A DNA stretch of 64,000 nucleotides from Geomonas propionica (GTDB taxonomy: Bacteria > Desulfobacterota > Desulfuromonadia > Geobacterales > Geobacteraceae). A program made the translations under genes and the position numbers. The DNA lies in NCBI RefSeq assembly GCF_016458235.1, contig NZ_JAEMHK010000005.1:217268-281267 (forward strand), given 5' to 3'. Each line of letters begins with the position of its first letter. Within the stretch, counting starts at the first letter, position 1. A model generated the notes under the pieces. It saw only the letters and a list, made by a program, of their open reading frames with translations. It did not search any database and was not told the DNA's origin. Below are positions 41,484 to 49,679 of this stretch, one piece after another.

Positions 41484-41745
41484 TTTGCTCTTTTTGCATT
41501 GGTTTTTACCTTCGGCATCGGTTAAACTCGCATCCCCGCCGCCGTTGCTCACAAGGTAACGATTGCTTGCTCATTGCTGTTGTATGGTTGCCAAAGCGAT
41601 GCGCGCGTGTGACAATGCTTCCTTGGGAATAATGACACGGGCGAAGTAGTGTCAGTAGGTGGTGCCGCCGGGTCTTTGTCGCTTCCCAGATTGTGATTAA
41701 CGTCATCAAGCTGCAACTGACATGCGCCGCCTACGGGAGTCAGAT

Positions 41746-44226
41746 ATGCGGACACTAGTAGATCTTTTCCATACCTTCGCCACACTGGGCGAGAAGACAG
41801 CGCTGGTCAACCGCACCGGCGTGCGTCGCTTCGCGGTCTCGTACCGGGAGTTGTCTGAACTCTCCCTGAAGATGGCGGCCCTGCTGGCGCGCAACGGCGT
41901 CGAGCCAGGGGACCGAGTCCTCCTGTGGGGACCGAACTCGTCCTGGTGGGGTGTCGCCTACTGGGGCATTATCATGCGCGGCGCCATCGCCGTCCCCGTC
42001 GACTTCATGTCCGACCGCGGCCGCGCCGAATCTATCCTGAAGCTGACCCAGGCCAAGGTGGTGCTGCAAAGCCGCTTCAAGCCGGAACGGCTCCAAGTCG
42101 AGAACTCCCTGCTGCTGGAGGACCTGAAGTACCTGCTGGAAGACGTCGCCCCTTACCAAGACGTGGTGCATCCTGCACCCGACGACATCGCGCAACTCAT
42201 CTACACCTCCGGGACCACCGGCAACCCCAAGGGCGTAATACTGACCCACAAGAACCTGGTGGCCAATATCCTCCAGATCAACCAGCAGGTTCCCATCATC
42301 ACCCAGGAGTTTTCTTTTCTCTCGCTGTTGCCGCTGTCGCACATGTTCGAGCAGATGGGAGGCTTCTTTACCCCGCTCTACCGTGGCGCCGCTGTGATCT
42401 ACCCGCGCACGCTGAAGCCTTCCGCCATCATGGAGGCGCTGGGCGAGGAAGACGTCTACGTCATCATGTCCGTGCCGCGCCTGATGCAGCTTCTGAAGAG
42501 CACCATCGAGCGCGAACTGGCTGAGAAGCATCTCTCGGGCGCCTTCGCGTCGCTGGCGAAGCTTGGGGCAGGTCTCTCCAAACCGGCGAGGAAGAAGCTC
42601 TTCTTCCCGGTGCAGAAGAAGTTCGGCGCCCATTTCACCGTGTTCGTCTCCGGCGGGGCGCCGCTCGACCCGGACGTCTTCCGCTTCTGGGACAGCATGG
42701 GCTTCACCGTGCTGGAAGGGTACGGACTTTCCGAATGCGCGCCGGTGCTCTGCGTCAACACCATCGACAGACAGGTGGCCGGTTCCGTAGGTCCGCCGCT
42801 TCCCGGGGTCGAGCTCAGGCTGGACGGAAAAGAGGTGGTGGTCCGGGGGGATAACGTCTTTCCCGGCTACTACCAGAACGAGCAAGCGACCCGGGCCGCC
42901 TTCACCGACGACGGCTGGTTCAGGACCGGCGACCTGGGGGAGATCGCGACCGACGGCTGGCTCATCATCAAGGGGCGCGAGAAGGAGCTGATAGTCACCG
43001 GCGGCGGGGTCAACGTCTACCCCGACGAGCTGGAGGCGGTGCTGAACAAGGTCCCCGGGGTGAAGGAGTCCTGCGTCATCGGTCTCGACCGCGGCGCGGG
43101 GGAGGAGGTGCACGCGGTCCTCTTGCTGGACGACAGCGGCGCCAAGTCCGACGAGATCCTGGCCCGCGCCAATGCCCAGTTGGACACCATGCACCAGATC
43201 ACCGGCTACACCATTTGGCGCGAGCCGGAGTTCCCCAAGACCACCACGCTCAAGATCAAGAAGTTCCAGGTCAAGGAGCAGGTGAAGCAGGGAGCCGCCG
43301 CGGGGGGCGCCGGGGCGAGCCAGGATCACCTGGTGAATCTCCTGGCCAAGGTGACCGGTGCCGACCCGGGCGAAATCAGGGAGGATTCCCTCCTGGTCGC
43401 CGATCTCGGGCTCACCTCCATCGGCCGGCTGGAGCTGGTCAATTACCTGGAGCAGGAGTTCCGGCTCGACATCGAGGACTCCCAGATCGGGCCGCAGACC
43501 CGGGTCTCCGAGGTGCGCCGCATCATCTCCCGGCGCGAGAAGGGGCACCGGCGCGGCCACTACCGCTTCTGGACCAACTCGGCGCCGGTGCGCGCGCTGC
43601 GCATGCTCGGTGACGCGCTCTTCAACTACCCGCTGTACCGCCTCTTCGCCAAGCTCGACGTGCGCGGGCGCGAGAACGTCGAGCACCTGGAGGGGCCGGT
43701 CATCTTCATCGCCAACCACCTGGGGTACTTCGACCAGCCCTCGCTGATGTTCGCGCTCCCCAGGGAGGTGCGCTACCGCACCGCGACCGCCGCCTGGGAG
43801 GAGTTCTTCTTCGGCGACTACCACGGGCTGGAGCGCTTGTGGCGCCAGGCAGCCTATCAGTACGGGACCCTGTTCCTGAACCTGTTCCCGCTGCCGCAGA
43901 CCAGCGGCTTCTCCACCGCCGTGAAGTACATGGGGAAACTCACCGACTGCGGGTTGAACACGCTGATCTTCCCCGAAGGGGGGCATTCGCACGACGGCGC
44001 CATGCAGGACTTTCAGCTCGGCCTGGGCATCATCGCCAAGGAGCTGGAGATCCCGATCGTACCGGTGAAGATCGCGGGGACCGACAAGATCCTCCCCCCG
44101 AAAAAGACCACAATCCCCAACCGGGGCACGGTGACGGTCACCTTCGGAAAACCTCTGCGCTTCCGGTTCGAGGAGCCGGCGGAGATCGTGGTGCGGGCGC
44201 AGGCCGCAGTGGCTGAAATTCAATGA
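41746..44226 (+). CDS. Acyl-ACP synthetase, ACP and acyltransferase fusion (Aas-like)
   Basis: 826 residues with three domains. Residues 1-510: AMP-forming acyl ligase, P-loop YTSGTTGNPKG (153-163), GYGLSECAPV, WFRTGDLG and Lys-containing PKTTTLKIKKFQ. Residues about 525-600: acyl carrier protein with the phosphopantetheine Ser558 in DLGLTSIGRLELV. Residues about 610-826: PlsC-type acyltransferase with ANHLGYFDQP (His658-x4-Asp663) and FPEGGHSHDG. It should activate a free fatty acid, load it on its own ACP and transfer it to a lysophospholipid or glycerol-phosphate acceptor at the inner membrane. E. coli Aas has the ligase and acyltransferase but not the built-in ACP. The start at 41746 has GGGAG upstream. 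An MFS carrier follows at 25 bp. Confidence 0.9.
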   Translation: MRTLVDLFHTFATLGEKTALVNRTGVRRFAVSYRELSELSLKMAALLARNGVEPGDRVLLWGPNSSWWGVAYWGIIMRGAIAVPVDFMSDRGRAESILKLTQAKVVLQSRFKPERLQVENSLLLEDLKYLLEDVAPYQDVVHPAPDDIAQLIYTSGTTGNPKGVILTHKNLVANILQINQQVPIITQEFSFLSLLPLSHMFEQMGGFFTPLYRGAAVIYPRTLKPSAIMEALGEEDVYVIMSVPRLMQLLKSTIERELAEKHLSGAFASLAKLGAGLSKPARKKLFFPVQKKFGAHFTVFVSGGAPLDPDVFRFWDSMGFTVLEGYGLSECAPVLCVNTIDRQVAGSVGPPLPGVELRLDGKEVVVRGDNVFPGYYQNEQATRAAFTDDGWFRTGDLGEIATDGWLIIKGREKELIVTGGGVNVYPDELEAVLNKVPGVKESCVIGLDRGAGEEVHAVLLLDDSGAKSDEILARANAQLDTMHQITGYTIWREPEFPKTTTLKIKKFQVKEQVKQGAAAGGAGASQDHLVNLLAKVTGADPGEIREDSLLVADLGLTSIGRLELVNYLEQEFRLDIEDSQIGPQTRVSEVRRIISRREKGHRRGHYRFWTNSAPVRALRMLGDALFNYPLYRLFAKLDVRGRENVEHLEGPVIFIANHLGYFDQPSLMFALPREVRYRTATAAWEEFFFGDYHGLERLWRQAAYQYGTLFLNLFPLPQTSGFSTAVKYMGKLTDCGLNTLIFPEGGHSHDGAMQDFQLGLGIIAKELEIPIVPVKIAGTDKILPPKKTTIPNRGTVTVTFGKPLRFRFEEPAEIVVRAQAAVAEIQ

Positions 44227-44251
44227 TGATTGTGATGAAGGAGTGTGTCGG

Positions 44252-45496
44252 ATGAAGGAACCCATTTCCCTGGCTTATCGCCGCTATGCCCTCGGGTTGC
44301 TCCTGGCGGTGAACCTGTTGAACTACATCGACCGTCAGGTGCTGTTCGCCGTCTTCCCGCTGATCAAGGCGGACCTCTCCATAACCGACACCGAGCTCGG
44401 CCTGCTCGGGAGCGCCTTCATGGTGAGCTACATGGTGATCGCCCCCGTCTTCGGCTGGTTGGGCGATCACTGGAATAGGGTCAAACTTGCCTCGATGGGC
44501 GTAGTGATCTGGAGTTTCGCCACCATCCTGGCCGGCTTCGCCCCCGGCTACCGCTCGCTCCTCGCCGCCCGCGCCACCGTCGGGGTAGGGGAGGCGAGCT
44601 TCGGTACCGTCTCGCCCGGCCTCATCGCCGACTTCTTCGAAAAGGAGAAGCGCGGCAGCGTCCTTTCCTGGTTTTACGTCGCCATCCCGGTGGGGAGCGC
44701 CCTCGGCTATCTCCTCGGGGGCGTCCTCGGTCAACGTTTCGGCTGGCACTCGGCTTTCCTGATGGTCGGCCTGCCGGGGCTTTTGATCGCCCTGCCGCTT
44801 TGGTTCCTGCGCACACCCGAACGCCCGGCCGCCTCTGCCGAACAGGAGGCGGGGCAGGGGGAGGGACTCGCGGGCTACCTGCAACTCTTCCACAACCGCT
44901 CCTTCGTCACCAACACGCTCGCCATGGCGGCCATGACCTTCGCCATCGGAGGGCTCGCCCAGTGGATACCCTCCTTCCTGTTCCGCACCCATGCCCTCAA
45001 CGTAGAGAAGGCGAACCTCATGTTCGGCGCCGTGACCGTGGTGGCCGGCATTCTCGGCACCCTGGTGGGTGGCGTCCTCGGCGACCGCTGGCAGAAAAAG
45101 AGCAGCAAGGGGTACCTGCTGGTATCGGGCTGGGGCTTTTTCATCGGCGCCCCTTTCGCCGCCTGGGCCATCCTGGCCGGTGACGTCCCCTCCTGCATGG
45201 CGGCCATCTTCATGGCGGAATTCTTCCTTTTTCTGAATACGGGTCCGCTCAATACCGTCATCATCAACGTCACCGATCCCCGCATGCGCGCCATGGCTTT
45301 CGCGGTGAACATCTTCTTCATCCATGCGCTGGGGGATGCCGTCTCCCCGTCCATCCTGGGATGGTTTTCCGACATGTGGGGACTCCGGACCGCGCTCTTG
45401 TCGACCCCGCTGGTGATGGCGCTCGCCGGAGTATTCTGCTTTGTCTGCGGCTGTTTCGTGGCGCATGACATGGCTCAGGCCGAGCCCGCCCCCTAA
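44252..45496 (+). CDS. Spinster-like MFS transporter
   Basis: 414 residues, twelve predicted transmembrane helices. LLLAVNLLNYIDRQVLFAVF at TM1 and GLLGSAFMVSYMVIAPVFGW, LGDHWNRVKLASMGV (motif A, GDxxxR/K) and GVGEASFGTVSPGLIADFF match the Spns/Spinster branch of MFS. Some Spinster proteins move lysophospholipids or sphingolipids. It follows the Aas-like fusion by 25 bp, mirroring the LplT-Aas arrangement in which the MFS protein flips lysophospholipid for re-acylation. This functional link is inference. AAGGAG lies eight bases upstream of the ATG at 44252. Confidence 0.88.
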   Translation: MKEPISLAYRRYALGLLLAVNLLNYIDRQVLFAVFPLIKADLSITDTELGLLGSAFMVSYMVIAPVFGWLGDHWNRVKLASMGVVIWSFATILAGFAPGYRSLLAARATVGVGEASFGTVSPGLIADFFEKEKRGSVLSWFYVAIPVGSALGYLLGGVLGQRFGWHSAFLMVGLPGLLIALPLWFLRTPERPAASAEQEAGQGEGLAGYLQLFHNRSFVTNTLAMAAMTFAIGGLAQWIPSFLFRTHALNVEKANLMFGAVTVVAGILGTLVGGVLGDRWQKKSSKGYLLVSGWGFFIGAPFAAWAILAGDVPSCMAAIFMAEFFLFLNTGPLNTVIINVTDPRMRAMAFAVNIFFIHALGDAVSPSILGWFSDMWGLRTALLSTPLVMALAGVFCFVCGCFVAHDMAQAEPAP

Positions 45497-45528
45497 ACCC
45501 CAAACTATCCCTGCCCACCGAGGTTATC

Positions 45529-46230
45529 GTGTTCGCTCTTAACTCGTTTCGTTCACTCCTTTTGATCCTGCTCCTGATCTGCGTCGCCGCCCTGTCCGGC
45601 TGCGCCACCGTTAAGAAGCCCCTTACCGGCCTGGTGCCCGGGCGCACCATCACGACTTTGCAGTCCTCGGTGAGCCTATCGGCCACGTCTGGAAATCGCA
45701 GCAGCGCCGGTCGGGGCTACCTGGTCTACCAGGCGCCCGACCTGTACCATCTGCTCGTCCTTTCCCCGTTCGGCCAGACCATGCTGGAGGCCTTCGGCGA
45801 GAGCGACCGGTTCACCTGCGTGATCCCTTCGCAGCAGGTCGCCTTCACCGGGACCCTGTCGGAACTGCCGGAGCAGAGTTCCCTGAAAAGCCTGCAGCTG
45901 TTCCGGTGGGTGATGGCGCCGTCGCCCACGCCGCTCCCGGGGCCCCTCGGGCAGAAAGTGGAGATCGCCGGGACCACCTACTACTATGACGAGATCGGCA
46001 TGCTGGAGCGCAAGGTCGCCCCCTCGGGTGACCAGGTGAGCTACCAAGGGTACCAGAGTCTCGACGGCGTTCCCTTTCCGGAAACCATTGAGATCCGTAG
46101 CGCCGCCGGGGGCGAGGTCCGCATCGTCTTCGACGAACCGCAGTTGAACGCGCCGGTCGAGGCATCGACTTTGAAGCCGGACCTATCCGGAATGGCCGTC
46201 TATCCGCTGTCGGATTTCAGGGCCATGTGA
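45529..46230 (+). CDS. LolB/DUF4292-like outer-membrane lipoprotein
   Basis: 233 residues with a lipoprotein signal (SLLLILLLICVAALSGC, lipobox LSGC). The mature part is predicted all-beta: LQSSVSLSATSGNRSSAGRG, YLVYQAPDLYHLLVLSPFG, YYYDEIGMLERKVAPSG and VPFPETIEIRSAAGGEVRIV. This half-barrel pattern resembles LolB/LolA/DUF4292 lipid- or lipoprotein-binding folds. GTG start with GAGG upstream. It lies 32 bp after the MFS gene on the same strand and may handle lipids between membranes. Confidence 0.75.
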   Translation: MFALNSFRSLLLILLLICVAALSGCATVKKPLTGLVPGRTITTLQSSVSLSATSGNRSSAGRGYLVYQAPDLYHLLVLSPFGQTMLEAFGESDRFTCVIPSQQVAFTGTLSELPEQSSLKSLQLFRWVMAPSPTPLPGPLGQKVEIAGTTYYYDEIGMLERKVAPSGDQVSYQGYQSLDGVPFPETIEIRSAAGGEVRIVFDEPQLNAPVEASTLKPDLSGMAVYPLSDFRAM

Positions 46231-46239
46231 CGTCAAATA

Positions 46240-46267
46240 TTGACCGCGCCAAGTTTTTTGCCATAAT
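46240..46267 (+). promoter_or_regulatory. Possible promoter of the small lipoprotein gene
   Basis: TTGACC (46240-46245), 16-bp spacer, CATAAT (46262-46267), about 208 bp upstream of the ATG. Confidence 0.4.
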
Positions 46268-46475
46268 TAGCCCTTGTTGTGCTTTTGGCGGCAGTTCGAT
46301 CAGAAGGAATTGTTGTTGCTATAGCTGCAGTTGCTGAGCCGTTCAAAACAAAACTTTTAATTATATCCGCGTCTTGCTATCCTTACTCTCAGGACCGGCG
46401 AGGAGTGCGGAACGAACGGTCAACAGCAGACGTTGATCCAGCTCACCGGCAACATATCCTTTAGGAGTCGACGCC

Positions 46476-46760
46476 ATGAGACACGCACGTTCAACGCTAC
46501 TTGTAATCGCTTTGCTGACACTCAGCGCCTGCACCATCTTCGAGGCCAATCAGCAGCCCCAGGTACAGCCGGCACCGGTGAGAGAACTTTCGGTCCCGAT
46601 CGGGAAGAACTGGAAGGTCGTTGAGGAACCGCCTGCATTGGGCAACGAACGGCGCGAGCGGCTGCCGTTTCAGACCGAGCAGTCGGTCCAGCCCGAAGGG
46701 GTGCAGCGTCCCGGCGCCGTCCCCGAGGAGAAGGAACGCAAGATCGAAACCACGCGTTAG
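46476..46760 (+). CDS. Small lipoprotein, 94 aa, unknown
   Basis: Lipoprotein signal LLVIALLTLSAC (lipobox LSAC, lipidated Cys at residue 19), then a short extended Pro/Gln/Glu-rich chain (NQQPQVQPAPVRELSVPIGK and VQPEGVQRPGAVPEEKERKI). No domain is recognised. TAGGAG lies about eight bases upstream of the ATG. It lies in the envelope-gene run and is probably anchored in the outer membrane. Confidence 0.65.
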   Translation: MRHARSTLLVIALLTLSACTIFEANQQPQVQPAPVRELSVPIGKNWKVVEEPPALGNERRERLPFQTEQSVQPEGVQRPGAVPEEKERKIETTR

Positions 46761-46895
46761 CTACGTCACCCTTACCCGTCAGGCGGGCTCCCCCCGGCGC
46801 CCGCCTACATCATGACCGATCCGGTCCAGCCATGGCACTTCCCGAAGCACCCCGGTAATCCAGCAACGCCCATACCACCCTCCAAGGGGAGACCG

Positions 46896-47960
46896 ATGGA
46901 CAGAAGACTCTATCTCAGCATTCTTGCGGCCTTGATCTCGGCCGCCGCCGTCGTCCTGATGGTTATCTTAGCCGCCCCGGTCCTGAAATCGCTTGCCTGG
47001 GGTCTCATCATCGGCGTGGCCACCATGCCCCATTACAACCGCGTGCTGCGCCGCTACCCGGAGCATCCCGGCCGCTCCGCGGGGTTAATGGTGCTCGCCG
47101 TCGCAGTCTGCTTCGTCCTGCCCGTGGCCGCACTGGTGGTTACCGCGGCCGTCAACGCCCCTGACTGGTACCAGCAGGTGGTGCAACTGGTCCAGACGGT
47201 GGCGAAGACCGGCACGACCAACTTCGGCCACATTCCCGTGGTGCAAAAGATCATGTCGCTGGTGGACCGGTTCAACATCGACCTCGCTGGCCTTGGGGGC
47301 AAAGTCGCTTCCACCAGTTCTACCGTGATCCTGGGGCTCGCTGCCGACCTTGCGCGCAACATGTTCAGCTTCCTGGGGACCCTTGCCATCGCCCTCTTCA
47401 TCCTCTACTTCATCTACCGCGACGGGGAACGTGTCGTTGCCGCCTTCATCGGCAGGCTCGCTCCTGATCCGCGCAAGGCCCAGCACTACGCCTCACAGGT
47501 CCGCTCCATCACCACGGCGGTGACGGTGGGGACGGTGCTTACCTGCGCTACCCAGGGGGTGCTCGCCGGCCTCGGCTATTGGGTGGCGGGGGTGCCGGCG
47601 CCGGTCTTCTGCGGGGCCCTTACCGCCATCGCCGCGCTGGTCCCAGTGGTGGGCACCGGGGTGGTCTGGGTACCGCTGGTGGCCGTCCTCGCCTTCAACG
47701 GCTCCTACCTCGCCGCGGGGCTCCTCGCCGCCTGGTGCATCATCTTCGTCGGCATCGCCGATAACGCCATTCGCCCCCTTGCCATCGGCGCCTCCAGTGA
47801 CATTTCGACCCTCGCCGTGGTCCTCGGCGCCATCTGCGGTGTGGTCAGCATGGGGATCCTTGGGCTGATCGTAGGTCCCGTCATCTTCGCCGTTATGTTC
47901 TCGCTGTGGGATGATGCCGTGGCCGATGCCGACGCGATGGACGAAGCCGAAATTCCCTGA
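46896..47960 (+). CDS. AI-2E family (PerM/YdiK-like) membrane protein
   Basis: 354 residues. Typical AI-2 exporter-family pattern: N-terminal helix pair (ISAAAVVLMVILAAPVLKSL), a soluble loop (NAPDWYQQVVQLVQTVAKTG, VVQKIMSLVDRFNID), and a C-terminal bundle with TLAIALFILYFIYRDGERVV, GALTAIAALVPVVGTGVVWV and IGIADNAIRP-like GIADNAIRPLAIGASSDIST. Function as an autoinducer-2 exporter is not established for most members; some are Na+/H+ antiporters or permeases. The start at 46896 has AAGGGGA six bases upstream; the frame extends to 46812 but without support. The START-like gene follows 56 bp later. Confidence 0.88.
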   Translation: MDRRLYLSILAALISAAAVVLMVILAAPVLKSLAWGLIIGVATMPHYNRVLRRYPEHPGRSAGLMVLAVAVCFVLPVAALVVTAAVNAPDWYQQVVQLVQTVAKTGTTNFGHIPVVQKIMSLVDRFNIDLAGLGGKVASTSSTVILGLAADLARNMFSFLGTLAIALFILYFIYRDGERVVAAFIGRLAPDPRKAQHYASQVRSITTAVTVGTVLTCATQGVLAGLGYWVAGVPAPVFCGALTAIAALVPVVGTGVVWVPLVAVLAFNGSYLAAGLLAAWCIIFVGIADNAIRPLAIGASSDISTLAVVLGAICGVVSMGILGLIVGPVIFAVMFSLWDDAVADADAMDEAEIP

Positions 47961-48016
47961 TGCCCGCGCCTTGGTCCCGGCCTTTGAAGGCGGGCGGGCA
48001 AAGGAGGTTTTGTCGT

Positions 48017-48943
48017 ATGGTAGCTAGCACGCGCATAACACGGGCGGCACTTTTCGCTGTAGCCCTGCTGATCGCCCTTTTCTGCCATGGTCTCGCCGCA
48101 GCGGCGGATACCGAAACGTCCGGGGAACGCGCCCTCCTCGCCAAGTACGCTGCGATCAAGGCGAAACTGGACAAGAACCAGTTCGGCGCCCCCATCTTCC
48201 TCGAATCGACGGAAGGGCAGGACTCGGTGCGGGTCGACATGTACGGTGTTTTCCGCTACCCCTTCGAAACAGTCCACGAGGCGCTGCAGTCGCCCGCGGC
48301 CTGGTGCGAAATCACCCCCCTGCACATCAACATCAAGGCCTGCGTCTACAAGACCGTGAAGCAACAGACCCAGTTGACCCTCTACAGCGGCCGCAAATAC
48401 TTCCAGCCTCCCTCAGACGCCTATCCGCTGAAGCTCGGCTTCCGGGTCACCGCCAGCCGCCCGGATTATCTTGAACTCTCCCTGGTGGGCGAGGAAGGAC
48501 CGTTCGGCACCCGTGATCACCGCATCGGGGTGCAGGCGGCCGCCGTGGAGGGACAGGCCACTTTCCTGCACTTCAGCTATACCTACAGCCACGGCACCAT
48601 GGCGCGCATGGCGATCAAAACCTACTTCGCCACGCTGGGGCGGGACAAGGTGGGCTTCACCATGGTCGGCGATGACGGGAAACAGACCTACATCGACGGT
48701 GTGCGCGGCGCGGTGGAGCGCAACACGATGCGTTACTACCTCGCCCTGCAGACCTACCTGGATACGATGAAGGTCCCGGAAGGACAGCGCTTCGAGCAGC
48801 GCCTGAACCGCTGGTACGACCTCACCGCAAAGTACCCCCGCCAGTTGAAGGAGATCGACAAGGCCGCCTACCTGAACAACAAGAAACTGGAGCGGGCCCA
48901 GCAGGAGGCCCTGCAGGCGAAGCAAGGAAAGCAGGGAGAGTGA
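48017..48943 (+). CDS. Secreted START-like lipid-binding protein
   Basis: 308 residues. Signal peptide cleaved at about residue 30 (LFAVALLIALFCHGLAAAAD). The mature domain begins with a helical region (ALLAKYAAIKAKLDKNQFG), then SVRVDMYGVFRYPFETVHEA, LQSPAAWCEITPLHINIKAC and VEGQATFLHFSYTYSHGTM, a pattern resembling START/SRPBCC-like hydrophobic-ligand domains; no named family was confirmed. It ends with a coiled basic tail (NNKKLERAQQEALQAKQGK). AAGGAGG lies seven bases upstream of the ATG. It is placed just before an ABC transporter, which fits a periplasmic lipid carrier, by inference. Confidence 0.6.
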   Translation: MVASTRITRAALFAVALLIALFCHGLAAAADTETSGERALLAKYAAIKAKLDKNQFGAPIFLESTEGQDSVRVDMYGVFRYPFETVHEALQSPAAWCEITPLHINIKACVYKTVKQQTQLTLYSGRKYFQPPSDAYPLKLGFRVTASRPDYLELSLVGEEGPFGTRDHRIGVQAAAVEGQATFLHFSYTYSHGTMARMAIKTYFATLGRDKVGFTMVGDDGKQTYIDGVRGAVERNTMRYYLALQTYLDTMKVPEGQRFEQRLNRWYDLTAKYPRQLKEIDKAAYLNNKKLERAQQEALQAKQGKQGE

Positions 48944-48974
48944 TGGCGCCTCCCCTCCAGGCAAAGGACATGCG

Positions 48975-49679
48975 ATGGCAGAACCGATTGTCGAACTGAG
49001 GGGTGTCGGCAAGAGCTTTCACGAGGGGGACCGGGAGCGGGTCGTGTTCCGGGACGCCTCGCTCTCCATAGACCCAGGCTCCTGGGTCTTCCTGTTCGGG
49101 CGCAGCGGTTCCGGCAAATCCACCCTGTTGAACCTGGTGAGCGGCATCGACCTTCCCGACCGGGGTGAGGTCATGGTCGATGGCGCCTCGCTCTCCCGCC
49201 TGTCCGAACGCGAGCGCACCCTGTTTCGCCGCAACCACATCGGTTTCGTCTTCCAATTCTACAACCTGATACCCACCCTGACTGTCGATGAGAACGTCCT
49301 GCTTCCCCTGGAGTTGTCCGGGATGCTGACCCCGGCGGGGCGCCGCCGCGCCGCCGAGCTCCTGGACGCAGTTGGGCTCGCCGACCGCGGGCGCGCCTTT
49401 CCCGACCGGCTTTCCGGCGGCGAGCAGCAGCGGGTCGCCGTCGCCCGTGCCCTGGTGCACGCCCCCAAGCTGGTCCTGGCCGATGAACCGACCGGCAACC
49501 TGGACGCCGAGACTGGACACCAGGTGCTCGACCTGTTCCAGCGCCTGTTGCGCCCGGCCGGCACCACGCTGGTGCTCGTTACCCACAGCGGCGAAGTGGC
49601 CTCCCTGGCCGACCGGGTGCTCAGCATCAAGGACGGCGTCCTGGTGGATGCGGCCGGTGTCCCGGGAGCGAAGGCATGA
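48975..49679 (+). CDS. ABC transporter ATP-binding protein (LolD/MacB type)
   Basis: 234 residues: Walker [11 protein letters not shown]-loop [20 protein letters not shown], signature [19 protein letters not shown], Walker [14 protein letters not shown]-loop VTHSGEVA. The [16 protein letters not shown] and DEPTGNLD wording is diagnostic of LolD/MacB-type ATPases that partner FtsX-like permeases and move lipids, lipoproteins or peptides across or out of the inner membrane rather than import solutes. Its stop overlaps the permease start by ATGA. Confidence 0.93.
   Translation: MAEPIVELRGVGKSFHEGDRERVVFRDASLSIDPGSWVFLFGRSGSGKSTLLNLVSGIDLPDRGEVMVDGASLSRLSERERTLFRRNHIGFVFQFYNLIPTLTVDENVLLPLELSGMLTPAGRRRAAELLDAVGLADRGRAFPDRLSGGEQQRVAVARALVHAPKLVLADEPTGNLDAETGHQVLDLFQRLLRPAGTTLVLVTHSGEVASLADRVLSIKDGVLVDAAGVPGAKA

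Larger units (their letters stand above)
41328..41745. other. Intergenic region, 418 bp
   Basis: Contains the MucR terminator (41351) and a dispersed C6/G6 repeat (41453). The rest, up to the ligase start, has no promoter I would defend and no credible gene. Confidence 0.55.

Noticed and set aside
41755..44265. Minus-strand frame of 836 codons opposite the Aas-like gene
   Set aside because: Mirror of a gene with three intact domains; no motifs in the antisense product.
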